Shown piece after piece: positions 53,272 to 63,157 of a DNA stretch of 64,000 bases. The notes under the pieces were generated by a model, which worked only from the letters and a program-made list of their open reading frames with translations, searched no databases and had not been told where the DNA came from. Origin of the DNA: Alphaproteobacteria bacterium. Lineage in GTDB: Bacteria > Pseudomonadota > Alphaproteobacteria > Rhodobacterales > Rhodobacteraceae. The stretch spans positions 1-64,000 of the forward strand of contig JAUHVR010000003.1 of the NCBI GenBank assembly GCA_030424865.1, in the 5' to 3' direction. Made by a program: the position numbers and the translations under genes. The stretch's first letter is position 1, and each line of letters starts with the position of its first letter.

Positions 53272-54345
53272 ATGGGCGTTGCAATCGTCACCGGCGCAGG
53301 CGGTCTGATCGGATCCGAAGCTGCCCTGTTTCTTGCGGAACAGGGGTTGGATGTCATCGGCATCGACAACGATCAAAGAGCCTATTTCTTTGGCCCCGAA
53401 GCCTCGACCAAGTGGCGAGTCGCCGAGGTGTCCAAGCGCACCTCTCGGTTTCGCCCCGTAACGATCGACATTCGTGACTTCGACGGGATCAGGGCGCTTT
53501 TCGCCGACCATGCCAAGGACTTGCAGGTCGTGATCCACGCGGCCGCGCAGCCTTCACACGATTGGGCCGCCCGAGAGCCGTTTACGGATTTTTCGATCAA
53601 TGCGCAGGGCACGATGAACGTGTTGGAAGCCTTGCGGCAGACGGCGGATCACGTGCCATTTGTCTTTCTGTCAACCAACAAGGTCTACGGCGACCGCCCC
53701 AACTCTCTGCCGTTGATCGAGCGTGAAACGCGGTGGGAGGTGGACGAAACCCACGGTTTCGCCGCCCGCGGCATCGATGAAAGCATGAGCATCGACCAAT
53801 CCACGCATTCACTCTTTGGCGCGTCCAAGGTGGCGGCGGACATCATGGTTCAGGAATACGGCGCTTACTTCGGCATGAACACCGCCTGCTTCCGCGGCGG
53901 ATGCCTGACCGGCGGGGCGCATTCGGGGACCGAACTGCACGGGTTTCTGGCATATCTGATGAAATGCACGGTGACCGGGCAGCCCTACACAATCTTTGGC
54001 CACAAGGCCAAACAGGTGCGCGACAACATCAACTCGCACGATCTGGTGCAGGCGCTTTGGGCCTATGCTCAGGCCCCCAGGCCCGCACGGGTTTACAACA
54101 TCGGCGGCGGGCGGTTCGCCAACTGCTCGATGATCGAGGCCATCGAGCTCTGCGAACGGATCTCGGGCCGCACGTTGGACTGGACCTACAGCGAAGACGC
54201 CCGCACCGGCGACCATATCTGGTGGATCAGTGACATTTCGGCCTTCGAGGCCGACTACCCCGACTTCAAGCTGACCTACGGGATTTACGATACGCTGGAC
54301 GACATTCACCAGTCCGGCGTCGCACGGTGGAAGGCGGCGTCATGA
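53272..54345 (+). CDS. Extended-SDR NAD-dependent epimerase, CDP-paratose epimerase-like
   Basis: The 357-aa protein has an N-terminal Rossmann motif (AIVTGAGGLIGSEAALFL) and FLSTNKVYGDRPN, a block shared with CDP-paratose 2-epimerase-like proteins. At the catalytic Y-x3-K position it has F182-G-A-S-K186. The RQVRD-type substrate strand is KAKQVRDNINSHDL. It should remodel a nucleotide sugar for the polymer, but the Phe makes the reaction uncertain. ATG at 53272 has AGGAG upstream. It overlaps the glycosyltransferase by 4 nt. Confidence 0.82.
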   Translation: MGVAIVTGAGGLIGSEAALFLAEQGLDVIGIDNDQRAYFFGPEASTKWRVAEVSKRTSRFRPVTIDIRDFDGIRALFADHAKDLQVVIHAAAQPSHDWAAREPFTDFSINAQGTMNVLEALRQTADHVPFVFLSTNKVYGDRPNSLPLIERETRWEVDETHGFAARGIDESMSIDQSTHSLFGASKVAADIMVQEYGAYFGMNTACFRGGCLTGGAHSGTELHGFLAYLMKCTVTGQPYTIFGHKAKQVRDNINSHDLVQALWAYAQAPRPARVYNIGGGRFANCSMIEAIELCERISGRTLDWTYSEDARTGDHIWWISDISAFEADYPDFKLTYGIYDTLDDIHQSGVARWKAAS

Positions 54346-55148
54346 TCGATCGCGGGAAACGATCGATCCTTGGGGTCGGCGTGAATGTCATCGACTACGA
54401 AGCCGCCGTGGACCGGATTTTGTCGGCAGCACGCGACGGGCGGGCGCAGTCCGTTTCGGCGCTCGCGGTGCATGGCGTGATGACCGGTGCCCTGGACGCC
54501 GAACACAAATTCCGCCTCAACCGCATGGACATCGTCACCCCTGACGGGCAACCCGTGCGATGGGCCTTGCGCCTGCTGCATGGCGAGCCCCTGCCTGATC
54601 GGGTTTACGGCCCACAGCTGTCGGACCTGGTCTGCGCCAGGGCTGCGGAAGAGGGCGTGCCAATCTATCTCTACGGCAGCACGCCAGACGTTCTTGCAGC
54701 GATGACAGACCGGTTGGCACAGCGCTATCCCGCGCTGGTTGTTGCGGGTCAGGAACCGTCGAAGTTTCGCCCGCTCAGCGCATCAGAGGAAGCCGAGGTC
54801 CGCGCCCGCATCAAGGCCTCGGGCGCGCGCATCGTGCTTGTGGGCCTGGGCTGTCCCAGACAAGAGGTCTTTGTCTACGAACACGGCCAGGCGCTTCAGA
54901 TGCCGATGCTGGCCGTTGGCGCGGCCTTTGATTTTTTTGCCGGCTCTCTGAAACAAGCGCCCAAGTGGATGCAGGATCGGGGACTGGAGTGGGCGTTTCG
55001 GCTGGCAATCGAGCCGCGCCGCCTTTGGCGCCGATATGTCTTTCTGAACCCTTTGTACGTCTTGATGATCACCGGGCAGGCCGTCGGGTTGCTGAAGCGC
55101 CGATTGGCAAATGAACGTGCTCCCGACGCCAACATCCGCCATGGCTGA
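54342..55148 (+). CDS. WecG/TagA/CpsF-family glycosyltransferase
   Basis: The 268-aa protein matches this GT26 family. It has SALAVHGVMTGALDAEHKFRLNRMDIVTPDGQPVRWALRLLHG, the nucleotide-sugar region PIYLYGSTPDV and LVGLGCPRQEVFVY. A C-terminal membrane-associating tail holds LEWAFRLAIEPRRLWRRYV. It adds the second or a later sugar to lipid-linked repeat units. ATG at 54342 forms an ATGA overlap with the epimerase stop; a GTG five codons earlier is possible. Confidence 0.9.
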   Translation: MIDRGKRSILGVGVNVIDYEAAVDRILSAARDGRAQSVSALAVHGVMTGALDAEHKFRLNRMDIVTPDGQPVRWALRLLHGEPLPDRVYGPQLSDLVCARAAEEGVPIYLYGSTPDVLAAMTDRLAQRYPALVVAGQEPSKFRPLSASEEAEVRARIKASGARIVLVGLGCPRQEVFVYEHGQALQMPMLAVGAAFDFFAGSLKQAPKWMQDRGLEWAFRLAIEPRRLWRRYVFLNPLYVLMITGQAVGLLKRRLANERAPDANIRHG

Positions 55149-56469
55149 CGGCCGGGCCGCCTCTGGCAATACCGCAAAACTGGCGGGCACGGCGCGCCAG
55201 GCGCTGAATTGGATGATCGCGTCCAGCTCATCTGACGTGGTGCGCAGTGGCAGATGGGTGCTTGCCAGCCAGATCACGACAAGCGCTGCCAATCTGGTGA
55301 CAACCGTCATCCTGTTGCGCACGCTCGGGCTAGCGGGCTTTGGTCAGTTCAGCCTGTGTTTCCTGGTTCTGATGGTAGTGCGCACGTTTTTCCATGGCGC
55401 AATCCTGGCCCCTGCCTCGACGATCGCGCCCCGTCTTCACCCGGTTGCTGCAACGCCGTGGAAAGGGGTTCTGGCGGTCCTGGCGCTTGGGTTCTCGGGG
55501 GTGTCTTCGGTGGCTCTGTTCGGACTTTTGTTCCTTCTCAGCGTGCCGATGCAGGCGCCCTGGCTGCCCGGTCTTCTGGTTCCCTTGTGCCTGGCAAACG
55601 CAGGGGCCTGTTTTGCCGACCTCGTCAGCCGGTATCAGGTGATCGAGGGGCGACCCCAGAAAGCCTTTGGGATCGAGGCCCTGCGTTACCTCGTTCAGGT
55701 CTCGGGCCTTTTGGCGCTGGGTGTTCCCGGGTTTTTGCCCGCCGAACCCAGCGCGGCGCTTTTGGTTCTTGCGTCCGGATCCTGTGCGGCAACCCTGATG
55801 GGCAGCCTTATGGCAGGTCCTCTTGCGTGGTCCTTCAGATTGTTCCGCGTCCTGTGGCCGAGGTTCCAGAACTTCCTGAAGTGGATGACGCTGGCCAACC
55901 TGGTCGAGACAATTCAGACACTGGCGCCGATGTTCATCGGATTGGCCGTCCTGGGAGACAGCGCGCTTGGCGTGTTGCGCGCCATTTCGCAGATCACCAA
56001 CATCCTGAACCTGCCGACAAATGCCCTGCAGCAGCTTCTGCCGACACTGGGAACACGTGTGTTTCAAAGCATCGGCAGCGATGGATTGCACCGGTTCCTG
56101 TCCAAGGTGGCGCTATGGTCGCTGCTTTATTTTGTCCTGATGGGAGCGGTGCTGTTTGCCTTCTCTTCGACCATCGCGTCTTTGCTTTTTGGCGGCATGC
56201 CGGACCAGTATGTGGCGATCCTGATACTCTTTGTGGCCGCGAACCTGTTCATTTCGATCCGCGTGATCTTTTCAACAAGTTTCGTGGTGCACGAGACACC
56301 CCATCAGATTTTCCGCGTTCAGGGGGCCAGCGCCGTGATCGCCACCGGGCTGGCGTTCACTGCGGCACTCTGGGGTCCGATTGCCATTGCGATGTCAATC
56401 GCGGCATCGACCCTGTGCGGATTGGCCCTTTGCCTGTGGCTCAGCCTGAGGGGCAACCGCAATGGCTGA
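55141..56469 (+). CDS. Polysaccharide flippase (Wzx-like, MATE superfamily)
   Basis: The 442-aa membrane protein has about twelve hydrophobic segments and the Wzx start region SGRWVLASQITTSAANLVTT followed by GLAGFGQFSLCFL. It would flip undecaprenyl-linked repeat units across the inner membrane. The start is uncertain: ATG at 55141 (ATGGCTGA overlap with the previous stop) mirrors the next gene junction, and ATG at 55111 is also open. Confidence 0.85.
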   Translation: MADGRAASGNTAKLAGTARQALNWMIASSSSDVVRSGRWVLASQITTSAANLVTTVILLRTLGLAGFGQFSLCFLVLMVVRTFFHGAILAPASTIAPRLHPVAATPWKGVLAVLALGFSGVSSVALFGLLFLLSVPMQAPWLPGLLVPLCLANAGACFADLVSRYQVIEGRPQKAFGIEALRYLVQVSGLLALGVPGFLPAEPSAALLVLASGSCAATLMGSLMAGPLAWSFRLFRVLWPRFQNFLKWMTLANLVETIQTLAPMFIGLAVLGDSALGVLRAISQITNILNLPTNALQQLLPTLGTRVFQSIGSDGLHRFLSKVALWSLLYFVLMGAVLFAFSSTIASLLFGGMPDQYVAILILFVAANLFISIRVIFSTSFVVHETPHQIFRVQGASAVIATGLAFTAALWGPIAIAMSIAASTLCGLALCLWLSLRGNRNG

Positions 56470-57766
56470 CCTTTCACTGCCGAACACCCAGGATCTGTGG
56501 AGCGTCAGGGTCAACCCGCTTGTCTGGCGCATCACCTTTGTCAGCTTCTGTTTTCTTGTCTTTGTCGTTCTGGCCGGGACGCGCCCCTTTCCGTCTGACC
56601 TGGTCGGAGAGGTTGGCAAGACAGGCAGAGGCTCTGCTCTCGAAGCCCTGCTTTACCTGACAACCACGGTGACCTGCATTCTGGGCGCTTTGCACCAGCT
56701 GGGCACCCGGGCGTTTCACTGGCTGACGTTTGTCCTGTTGGGGTTGCTGGTCTACTGCGGCTTGACGTTGCTTTGGTCTGATACCCTGACAGCCGGCGTG
56801 GTGCGCCTGGCGCAGTTTGCGCTTGTGGCGATGGCGGTCGCGATGATGACGCGTGCGCTTGGCCCTCAGGCCGTCCTACAGACGACCTATCGCATCCTCA
56901 TCCTGATCCTCGTGTTGAATGTCATCTCCGTGGCCCTTGTGCCCGGCGCACAACATCAGGTCGGCGAAGTGGGCACCTACCCGGCCCATATTTCATCGTG
57001 GCGCGGCATCCATTTTCACAAGAACTATGCAGGTCCCGTCGCCGCCATGACCGTGCTTTTCGCTTTGGCCCATGTCATGGGCGGTCGACTGCGCCACCTT
57101 TGGGTGGCCGGGGCCGCCTTTGTGTTTCTGCTCAACACCAACTCGCGCGCCTCGCTATACGTGTTGCTTTTCTCGCTAGCGCTGATGCTGCTGTCCAAGG
57201 TCCTGTGCAATGCCATGGGCCGCGGCGCGGCGCGGTACGCCTTGATCGCGCTGCTCTTGGCCGCTTTGGCCTGTCTTCCTTTCCTGTCCGGCCCTTATGC
57301 CGCGTTGATGAATGATCCCTACGCCCTGACTGGCCGTGTCGAACTTTGGCACGCCCTCGGGTCCTATGTCGCCACCCACCCCTGGGGCGGCAGCGGTTTT
57401 GGCTCATTCTGGCGCATCGGGGACCAGTCGCCGATCCTGCATCTGACCGAGGGTTGGGCCGTCCAGACCGGACAGGGGCACAGTGGTTATCTGGATACTG
57501 CCGTGACGATTGGACTGCCGGGCCTGCTGTTCACCGTGCTGTTCTTCGTGATCGTCCCGATCGTGCTGTTGTTCAAACATCTGACGGGCCGTTCGTGGAC
57601 GTTTGATGTGGTGTTGGGGATTTTGGTGTTTGCCTGGGTTCACAACAGCGTCGAAACCTCGTTGCTGTCCGGAAACCACCCGATTTCCCTGACGATCTTG
57701 ATCGGCGTGTTTGGCCTCAGCGCCCTGGCACCGGACCCATCCGACAACAGGGCCAACCATGAGTAG
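56462..57766 (+). CDS. O-antigen ligase/polymerase-like protein (Wzy/WaaL superfamily)
   Basis: The 434-aa protein has about ten to twelve membrane segments and the large periplasmic loop typical of the family. A conserved block includes ISSWRGIHFHKNYAGP, FLLNTNSRASLYVLLF and GHSGYLDTAVTIGLPG. It should polymerise lipid-linked repeats or ligate the chain. The start overlaps the flippase stop in ATGGCTGA. Confidence 0.85.
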   Translation: MADLSLPNTQDLWSVRVNPLVWRITFVSFCFLVFVVLAGTRPFPSDLVGEVGKTGRGSALEALLYLTTTVTCILGALHQLGTRAFHWLTFVLLGLLVYCGLTLLWSDTLTAGVVRLAQFALVAMAVAMMTRALGPQAVLQTTYRILILILVLNVISVALVPGAQHQVGEVGTYPAHISSWRGIHFHKNYAGPVAAMTVLFALAHVMGGRLRHLWVAGAAFVFLLNTNSRASLYVLLFSLALMLLSKVLCNAMGRGAARYALIALLLAALACLPFLSGPYAALMNDPYALTGRVELWHALGSYVATHPWGGSGFGSFWRIGDQSPILHLTEGWAVQTGQGHSGYLDTAVTIGLPGLLFTVLFFVIVPIVLLFKHLTGRSWTFDVVLGILVFAWVHNSVETSLLSGNHPISLTILIGVFGLSALAPDPSDNRANHE

Positions 57767-58943
57767 CGCGCGCAAGTTCCGCGTGCTCATGTTGCACAAT
57801 GCCTACCAGGTGCGCGGCGGAGAGGAAGAGTCCGCCGAAAGCGAGGTTCGGGTCCTGCGTGACGCCGGGCACCATGTCACCTATCTGACCGCACACAACG
57901 ACAGCTTGCGCACCCGTCGGGCCGCGGCCAGCGCTGCCGTCGCGGCAGTTTGGAACCCCATGTGGCACCGAAAGGTGGCGCAACACCTGGCCGAAGAACG
58001 GTTTGATGTCCTGCACGTCCAAAACATGTTCCCGCAGATTTCGCCCTCGGTCTATTACGCCGCCCGCAAGGCGAAAGTTCCCGTATTGCAAGCGGTCCGA
58101 AACTATCGGTTCGCCTGCCCGTCCGCCACGATGTTACGAGAGGGTGCGCCATGCTCGGACTGCGTGGGACGGGTCATCAAGACACCGGGAATGCGCCATG
58201 CCTGCTATCGGCAGTCCCGGCTCGCCTCTGCAACCGTCGCGGCCGTTAGCGGCGCGCACAAGGTGATGGGCACCTGGCGGTCCTGCGTCGATCGGTATGT
58301 TGCCATTTCGACTTACGTCGCCGACGTGTTGCAACAGGACGGTTTTCCCGCGCACAAGATCTCGGTCAAACCGTGCTTTGCCTATCAAGAGCATTTCGCA
58401 ACGGAAGAACTGCCGCGTGACGACCAGTTGGCGTTGTTTGTCGGACGACTGTCCCCGGAAAAAGGCGTTCCGCAGCTTCTGGAGGCGTGGAGCAGACTGA
58501 ACCTGCCCAATGCAAAGCTGCATATCATCGGCGAAGGGACCCTGCCCCGAACCGGTGGGCCGAGCGTTGAATTCCTGGGCAGACTGTCTTCGGTGGAGGT
58601 CCAAAAAGCCATGGCGCAGGCGGCTTTTGTGGTGATGCCGGGCACCTGGGCCGAACCCTTTGGCCGGGTCGCCGTCGAAGCCTTTTCCCAATCGACGCCT
58701 GTCATCGCCTCGGATGTCGGCGGTGTTGCCAGCACCGTTCTGCACGACGTGACCGGCCAGCAGGTTCCCCGGAACGACCCGACCACTCTGGCACATGCGA
58801 TGCGCCGTTATCTGCTTGACCCGTCGCTGGCACAGGCCCACGGGCGAACCGCACGGCAACATTATGTAGATCGGTATTCACCGGCTGCTAACCTCTCGAT
58901 GATCGAATCGATCTATGAAGAGATAACGGTGCCGACACCGTAA
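57759..58943 (+). CDS. GT4-family glycosyltransferase
   Basis: The 394-aa protein has a GT-B fold. Its N-terminal domain begins RVLMLHNAYQVRGGEEE and has a cysteine cluster (PCSDCVGR, HACYR). The C-terminal GT4 donor site reads LFVGRLSPEKGVPQLLEAW, LHIIGEGTL and EPFGRVAVEAFSQSTPVIASDV. It adds a sugar with retention of configuration, and donor and acceptor are unknown. ATG at 57759 overlaps the polymerase stop by 8 nt. Confidence 0.9.
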   Translation: MSSARKFRVLMLHNAYQVRGGEEESAESEVRVLRDAGHHVTYLTAHNDSLRTRRAAASAAVAAVWNPMWHRKVAQHLAEERFDVLHVQNMFPQISPSVYYAARKAKVPVLQAVRNYRFACPSATMLREGAPCSDCVGRVIKTPGMRHACYRQSRLASATVAAVSGAHKVMGTWRSCVDRYVAISTYVADVLQQDGFPAHKISVKPCFAYQEHFATEELPRDDQLALFVGRLSPEKGVPQLLEAWSRLNLPNAKLHIIGEGTLPRTGGPSVEFLGRLSSVEVQKAMAQAAFVVMPGTWAEPFGRVAVEAFSQSTPVIASDVGGVASTVLHDVTGQQVPRNDPTTLAHAMRRYLLDPSLAQAHGRTARQHYVDRYSPAANLSMIESIYEEITVPTP

Positions 58944-59011
58944 AAGCAGTTCAGCCAAGGGCACCCGGCAGCGGGCGCATCCAAGCGCCGCTTGAAGGTG
59001 CAAAAACCGAT

Positions 59012-60625
59012 GTGGTCGCGACAGTGAAGAAGAACCTGCCAAGCTTGGACGGCCTGCGCCTTTTAGGACTGCGATCGTGGTGCGTTCTGCTTGCTCTTCT
59101 GACCTTGGCGGGCGGCCCGGGCTTGTCCTCGGATCAGGGAACCAACGACATGCCGCCAAGCGACACGCTCTACGTCGCCCTGGATGGCGATGATGCGGGC
59201 GCTGGGTCCTTGGCATCGCCCTTCCGAACCGTGGCTCAGGGCATCCGACAGCTGGCGCCCGGCGGCACCTTGATCCTGCGAGGCGGAACCTACCGCGAAG
59301 CGCTTCCGAATTTGTCCAAGACAGTGACCCTGCAAGCCTACCCTGACGAGGTTGTGTGGATCAAAGGCAGTGTCGTGATCACCGACTGGAAAAACGTCGA
59401 AGACGGATGGGCGCACGCCAATTGGCGATCCCCGTTTTGCCAAACCTGCGCGAACCCCGGGATTGCCAGGTCCGACCGTCAGATTGCCCTGTCGCCCGAG
59501 CAAGTCTTTGTTGACGGCATCCCTCTGGAACAGGTGGGACAGCGCGGCGATCTGAAACACGGAACATTCTTTGTCGACCCAGGGCGCGCGCAGTTGATCG
59601 TGGCCACCGACCCGACGGATCGAATGGTCGAGGTCTCGGTGCGCGAAACGGCGCTTGAAATCCTGCGCGGGGCCGAGGGCAGCGTCATCCGCGGGATCGG
59701 CTTTGCGCACTTCAGCCCGCGTGCGGTCGGCGGCTTTTCCGGGATGGTCAAGGGCGACGCCGACAGACTGACCTTTGAAGGGAACACCTTCGCGCACAGC
59801 GCCGCCGTGGGCCTGAACATCTATGGCACCGACGCGATCGTGCGGGACAACCTGTTTGCACAGAATGGCCTGGCCGGGTTCGGATCCTGGCGGGCGGATC
59901 GGCTGGTGCTGTCCGGAAACACCTTTCGCGACAACAACCACGAGGGCTTTGCCACCTGGGGCGATTTTGCCGCCGCGGCGGGTGCCAAGCTGACCCGAAG
60001 CGCGGACGTCATCATTCGCAACAACCGGTTTTTGCGGAACCGGGCGCATGGGCTTTGGCTGGATCTGTCCATGACACGTGCCGAGATCTTCGGAAACGAG
60101 GTCTATGACAGTCATGGAAGCGGCATTTTTGTCGAGTTGGCCAGCCATGTCACCGTCTTGGACAACCAGATTGCGCGAAGCACAGAGACCGGATTGCTTG
60201 TTTCCGGGTCGAACAAGGTGATCGCTCGCAACAACAGGCTTGCCGGCAACGGCATCGCGTTTTCGGTGATCGATGATGCGCGGATCAACTCAGATCGCGC
60301 GGAAATCGCTGATGGATCGGATTGGGTCACAAGGGGTGTCGAGTTCCTGTGCAATATCGTTCGGATCGATGACCCGGCGCAAAAGGCAATCTTCGTGCGG
60401 GATTTCAGCGGCGAAAAGGACGCGAGGCACATGATCTCGCGCGTTGACCGGAACCTTTACACCAAACCGGCCGAGCTGAAGTTGGACGCCTTCGCCGAAG
60501 TCTGGAATGGCACGGTTCAAGTGATCCACGCGACCTTCCGCGGGTTTCAGCAGTCGACACGGATGGGACAGCAAAGCCGTCTTGAACCGGTTACATCCCA
60601 GCGTCCGTCGATGTGCGGGGCGTGA
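59012..60625 (+). CDS. Exported right-handed parallel beta-helix protein
   Basis: The 537-aa protein has an N-terminal hydrophobic segment (RSWCVLLALLTLAGGPGL), then a DUF1565-type region (TLYVALDGDDAGAGSLASPF and GGTLILRGGTYREA). Beta-helix repeats rich in N-x-F/I and G follow (NTFAHSAAVGLNIYG, NNRFLRNRAHGLWLD, NEVYDSHGSGIFV). Such folds act as polysaccharide lyases, epimerases or binding proteins in envelope biology. Here it most likely modifies or trims the polymer. The start is GTG, with only a weak Shine-Dalgarno sequence. Confidence 0.8.
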   Translation: MVATVKKNLPSLDGLRLLGLRSWCVLLALLTLAGGPGLSSDQGTNDMPPSDTLYVALDGDDAGAGSLASPFRTVAQGIRQLAPGGTLILRGGTYREALPNLSKTVTLQAYPDEVVWIKGSVVITDWKNVEDGWAHANWRSPFCQTCANPGIARSDRQIALSPEQVFVDGIPLEQVGQRGDLKHGTFFVDPGRAQLIVATDPTDRMVEVSVRETALEILRGAEGSVIRGIGFAHFSPRAVGGFSGMVKGDADRLTFEGNTFAHSAAVGLNIYGTDAIVRDNLFAQNGLAGFGSWRADRLVLSGNTFRDNNHEGFATWGDFAAAAGAKLTRSADVIIRNNRFLRNRAHGLWLDLSMTRAEIFGNEVYDSHGSGIFVELASHVTVLDNQIARSTETGLLVSGSNKVIARNNRLAGNGIAFSVIDDARINSDRAEIADGSDWVTRGVEFLCNIVRIDDPAQKAIFVRDFSGEKDARHMISRVDRNLYTKPAELKLDAFAEVWNGTVQVIHATFRGFQQSTRMGQQSRLEPVTSQRPSMCGA

Positions 60626-60827
60626 TGCTCCCGTATTCGCCGCTGGAGTTCCAGGTCGAGCGCATCCCAGTAGGCCTATGGACCGAAAACTTCGAAACCG
60701 CCATAGAGGTTTCGCGCAAGACGCCTTTGTCGAACCGGCTTCTCAATTCGGGCTTCGCGCTCCGCTGCCTACGCGCGCAATGGCCACCGACCACCAGGAA
60801 ACAGGCACTCGACGAAACCCGCGCCCT

Positions 60828-61418
60828 TCAACTGTCCGGCTGCGCGCGCGGGTTGATCCCCTGTTGATAGGCGTCGATCAGGTCCAGCGGAAAGACGACC
60901 TGGATCGTTGTCATGGCCAGGCTGTCGCGGCCAAAGACCGCTGAAAGGACCTCCATGATCATGATCAGCACCGCAATCCGGGCCGTGGTCAGGGCCTGGG
61001 CGATGTAGAACCCGATCCACATGAAGACGTAGTCCATGACGGAATTCAGAACGCTGTCGCCGACGTATCCCTGGTAGACCGTCACCTCTCGGAATTGGTT
61101 CAACACCCAATCGGTGTGTTCGACAATTTCCCAGGCCATGCCCGTCACGATGGCCAAGACCAGAAGCACACGATGAGACAGCCACGCGATCCCGACCCTG
61201 CCCAGCAAGATGATCAGCATGCCGTGCACCGCATGTGACAGCGAGTACCAGTCCGCAACGTGCTGCGAGTTTCCCGATGACCAGATGAAGCCTTCCCACA
61301 GTTTCACGTACCCACAGGTGCAGATCAAAGGCTGACCCCAGGCCCAAAGCGTGACCCCGATGACCACGCCGCCGACGATGGCTGCGATATGAAGAGCTTT
61401 GTCCAAGTCCATGTTCAT
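60828..61418 (-). CDS. UPF0314 / DUF2585 family membrane protein
   Basis: The 196-aa protein has about five hydrophobic segments and the family pattern WGQPLICTCGYVKLWEGF, SSGNSQHVADWYSLSHAVHG and EIVEHTDWVLNQFRE, with a conserved histidine set. The function is unknown. It is convergent with the beta-helix gene (202-nt gap, no gene seen) and is the only opposite-strand gene at the end of the exopolysaccharide cluster. Confidence 0.9.
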   Translation of the reverse strand: MNMDLDKALHIAAIVGGVVIGVTLWAWGQPLICTCGYVKLWEGFIWSSGNSQHVADWYSLSHAVHGMLIILLGRVGIAWLSHRVLLVLAIVTGMAWEIVEHTDWVLNQFREVTVYQGYVGDSVLNSVMDYVFMWIGFYIAQALTTARIAVLIMIMEVLSAVFGRDSLAMTTIQVVFPLDLIDAYQQGINPRAQPDS

Positions 61419-61585
61419 GTGCTGATCGATGACAGCAGACTACAGGCAGATCACGCTTCAGGCAAAACCTGCCGACACTGACGCCAGTGGGCAAGCCGCG
61501 ACGCCGGGTCCTTGGGGACCGCTTGGCGATGACCGCCGTCCCTGCCCCGTTTCACAGCAGGCCCAAAACGTGGGCAATGCAATGA

Positions 61586-63157
61586 TCACGCCCTGTAGGC
61601 TGGCAGGGGCGATCTGTCTTGCAGCGTGATCATGCGGCGCAACATGATTTCTGTCATCTCCCGCCGCGCCATTTCACCTGATGGGTCGTCATAAAGGTTT
61701 TCAAGCTCGTCCGGGTCAGCCGCCAGATCATAAAGTTCATGCCAGTCTTCGCCTTCGCGCAACGACATGCGATATCGATCGGTCACAACGGTCCGTACAC
61801 GCTGGGGACGGTCGAAGCCGGTCATGACACGCTGACTGTCCTCTTCCACGATCACCGCCTCGGGCGGCGCGGTGGACCACAGATCCCGGCCTTGAATGCC
61901 GTTGTAGGCCTGGATGCCAGCGCGCGCGAGGATCGTGGGCGCGATGTCAATGGACGAGGCCAGGCCGCCATCAATCTGTCCGTGTGCGGGTGCCTTTGGA
62001 TCATACCAGATGAACGGCACCTTGATGACGCCCTGGTAGTGCAACAGAAGCTTCAGCATCAGCCCATGATCGCCCATGTAGTCGCCGTGATCCGAGGTGA
62101 AGACGACCACCGTATCGTCGGCCAGGCCAAGATCCTCCAACCGCTTCAGGACCCGACCGACGGCATCGTCGATCATCGTGATCATGCCATAGGTCAGGGC
62201 AATGATGGCGCGGGCTTCGTCTTCGGTGACGGCAAAAGGGTTCTGATTGTCGCGCGGGTCGGACCCGTCCTTCAGCGCCTGTTGCATGGCCCGGATCGGC
62301 GGCAGTTGGCCCTTGCCGAACGAGGCGGGCAAGGCGATGTCGTCGGGGTTGTACATGTCCCAATACCGCCCGGGCGGCGAAAAGGGATGATGCGGGTCCG
62401 GGAAGGACATCGTGAGGAAAAACGGGGCGTCCCCGTCGACCTGCTCGGCCAGCCAGGCTTCGCTGCGTTCGGCGATCCAGTTGGTGGAATAAAGCTCTTC
62501 GGGCAAGGCGGTCCGCCAGGCTTGCGGTGCGTTGATCCGGGTGTCCGGCAGGCTGTTGTCAGGCCCGACAAGCGCGTCGACGTCTTTGCATCGCTCTTGC
62601 GCCCAGAAGCGGTGGTCCCCCAGCGGCCGGTCCGAATGCCCGGCCATAAGCTCGACGTGATCAAAGCCGTAATAGTGTTCGTCCATGCGGTCCACCAGCG
62701 GACGATCCCATTTGGACACCACCTCAAGATCGTAGTCGGCCGTGTGCCGGTTGTTCTTTTTTGCGTCGCGCAAGCCCGGGGCCGGTGTGGTCAAAGCGTC
62801 ATCAGGTTCGAACCGATTGGTGGCAGGCAGTCCCGTATAGCTTTGCAAGTGCGACTTGCCGATCATGGCGGTGCGATAGCCGGCATCCCGCAGAAGCTCG
62901 ACAAATGTCGTGTGATCGCGGGACAAGGGGATGCCATTGTGCCGCGCACCGTGGGCCGAACACATCCGCCCGGTCATGATCGATGCCCTGTTCGGCATGC
63001 AAATGGGATTGGCGACGTAGAAGCGGTCCCATCTTGTGCCCTTGGCGGCGATCCCGTCGATATTGGGGGTCTGGACGATCTTGTTGCCTGCACACCCCAG
63101 GTGATCGGCCCGTTGCTGATCGGTGATGATGAACAGGAAGTTGGGACGCTTGCTCAT
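61586..63157 (-). CDS. Sulfatase-family hydrolase (formylglycine type)
   Basis: The 523-aa protein is an alkaline-phosphatase-superfamily sulfatase. It has the metal site FIITDQQRAD and the formylglycine motif C53-M-P-N-R57-A-S in PICMPNRASIMTGR. A second metal stretch is VVFTSDHGDYMGDHGL. C53 would be oxidised to formylglycine by a separate enzyme. No signal peptide is seen, so it is probably cytoplasmic. The substrate could be a sulfate ester, phosphonate or phosphate ester. It overlaps the TRAP permease stop by 4 nt. Confidence 0.9.
   Translation of the reverse strand: MSKRPNFLFIITDQQRADHLGCAGNKIVQTPNIDGIAAKGTRWDRFYVANPICMPNRASIMTGRMCSAHGARHNGIPLSRDHTTFVELLRDAGYRTAMIGKSHLQSYTGLPATNRFEPDDALTTPAPGLRDAKKNNRHTADYDLEVVSKWDRPLVDRMDEHYYGFDHVELMAGHSDRPLGDHRFWAQERCKDVDALVGPDNSLPDTRINAPQAWRTALPEELYSTNWIAERSEAWLAEQVDGDAPFFLTMSFPDPHHPFSPPGRYWDMYNPDDIALPASFGKGQLPPIRAMQQALKDGSDPRDNQNPFAVTEDEARAIIALTYGMITMIDDAVGRVLKRLEDLGLADDTVVVFTSDHGDYMGDHGLMLKLLLHYQGVIKVPFIWYDPKAPAHGQIDGGLASSIDIAPTILARAGIQAYNGIQGRDLWSTAPPEAVIVEEDSQRVMTGFDRPQRVRTVVTDRYRMSLREGEDWHELYDLAADPDELENLYDDPSGEMARREMTEIMLRRMITLQDRSPLPAYRA

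Noticed and set aside
60613-60867. 84-codon plus-strand frame after the beta-helix gene
   Set aside because: It overlaps the convergent UPF0314 gene, has no ribosome-binding site and matches no family I know.
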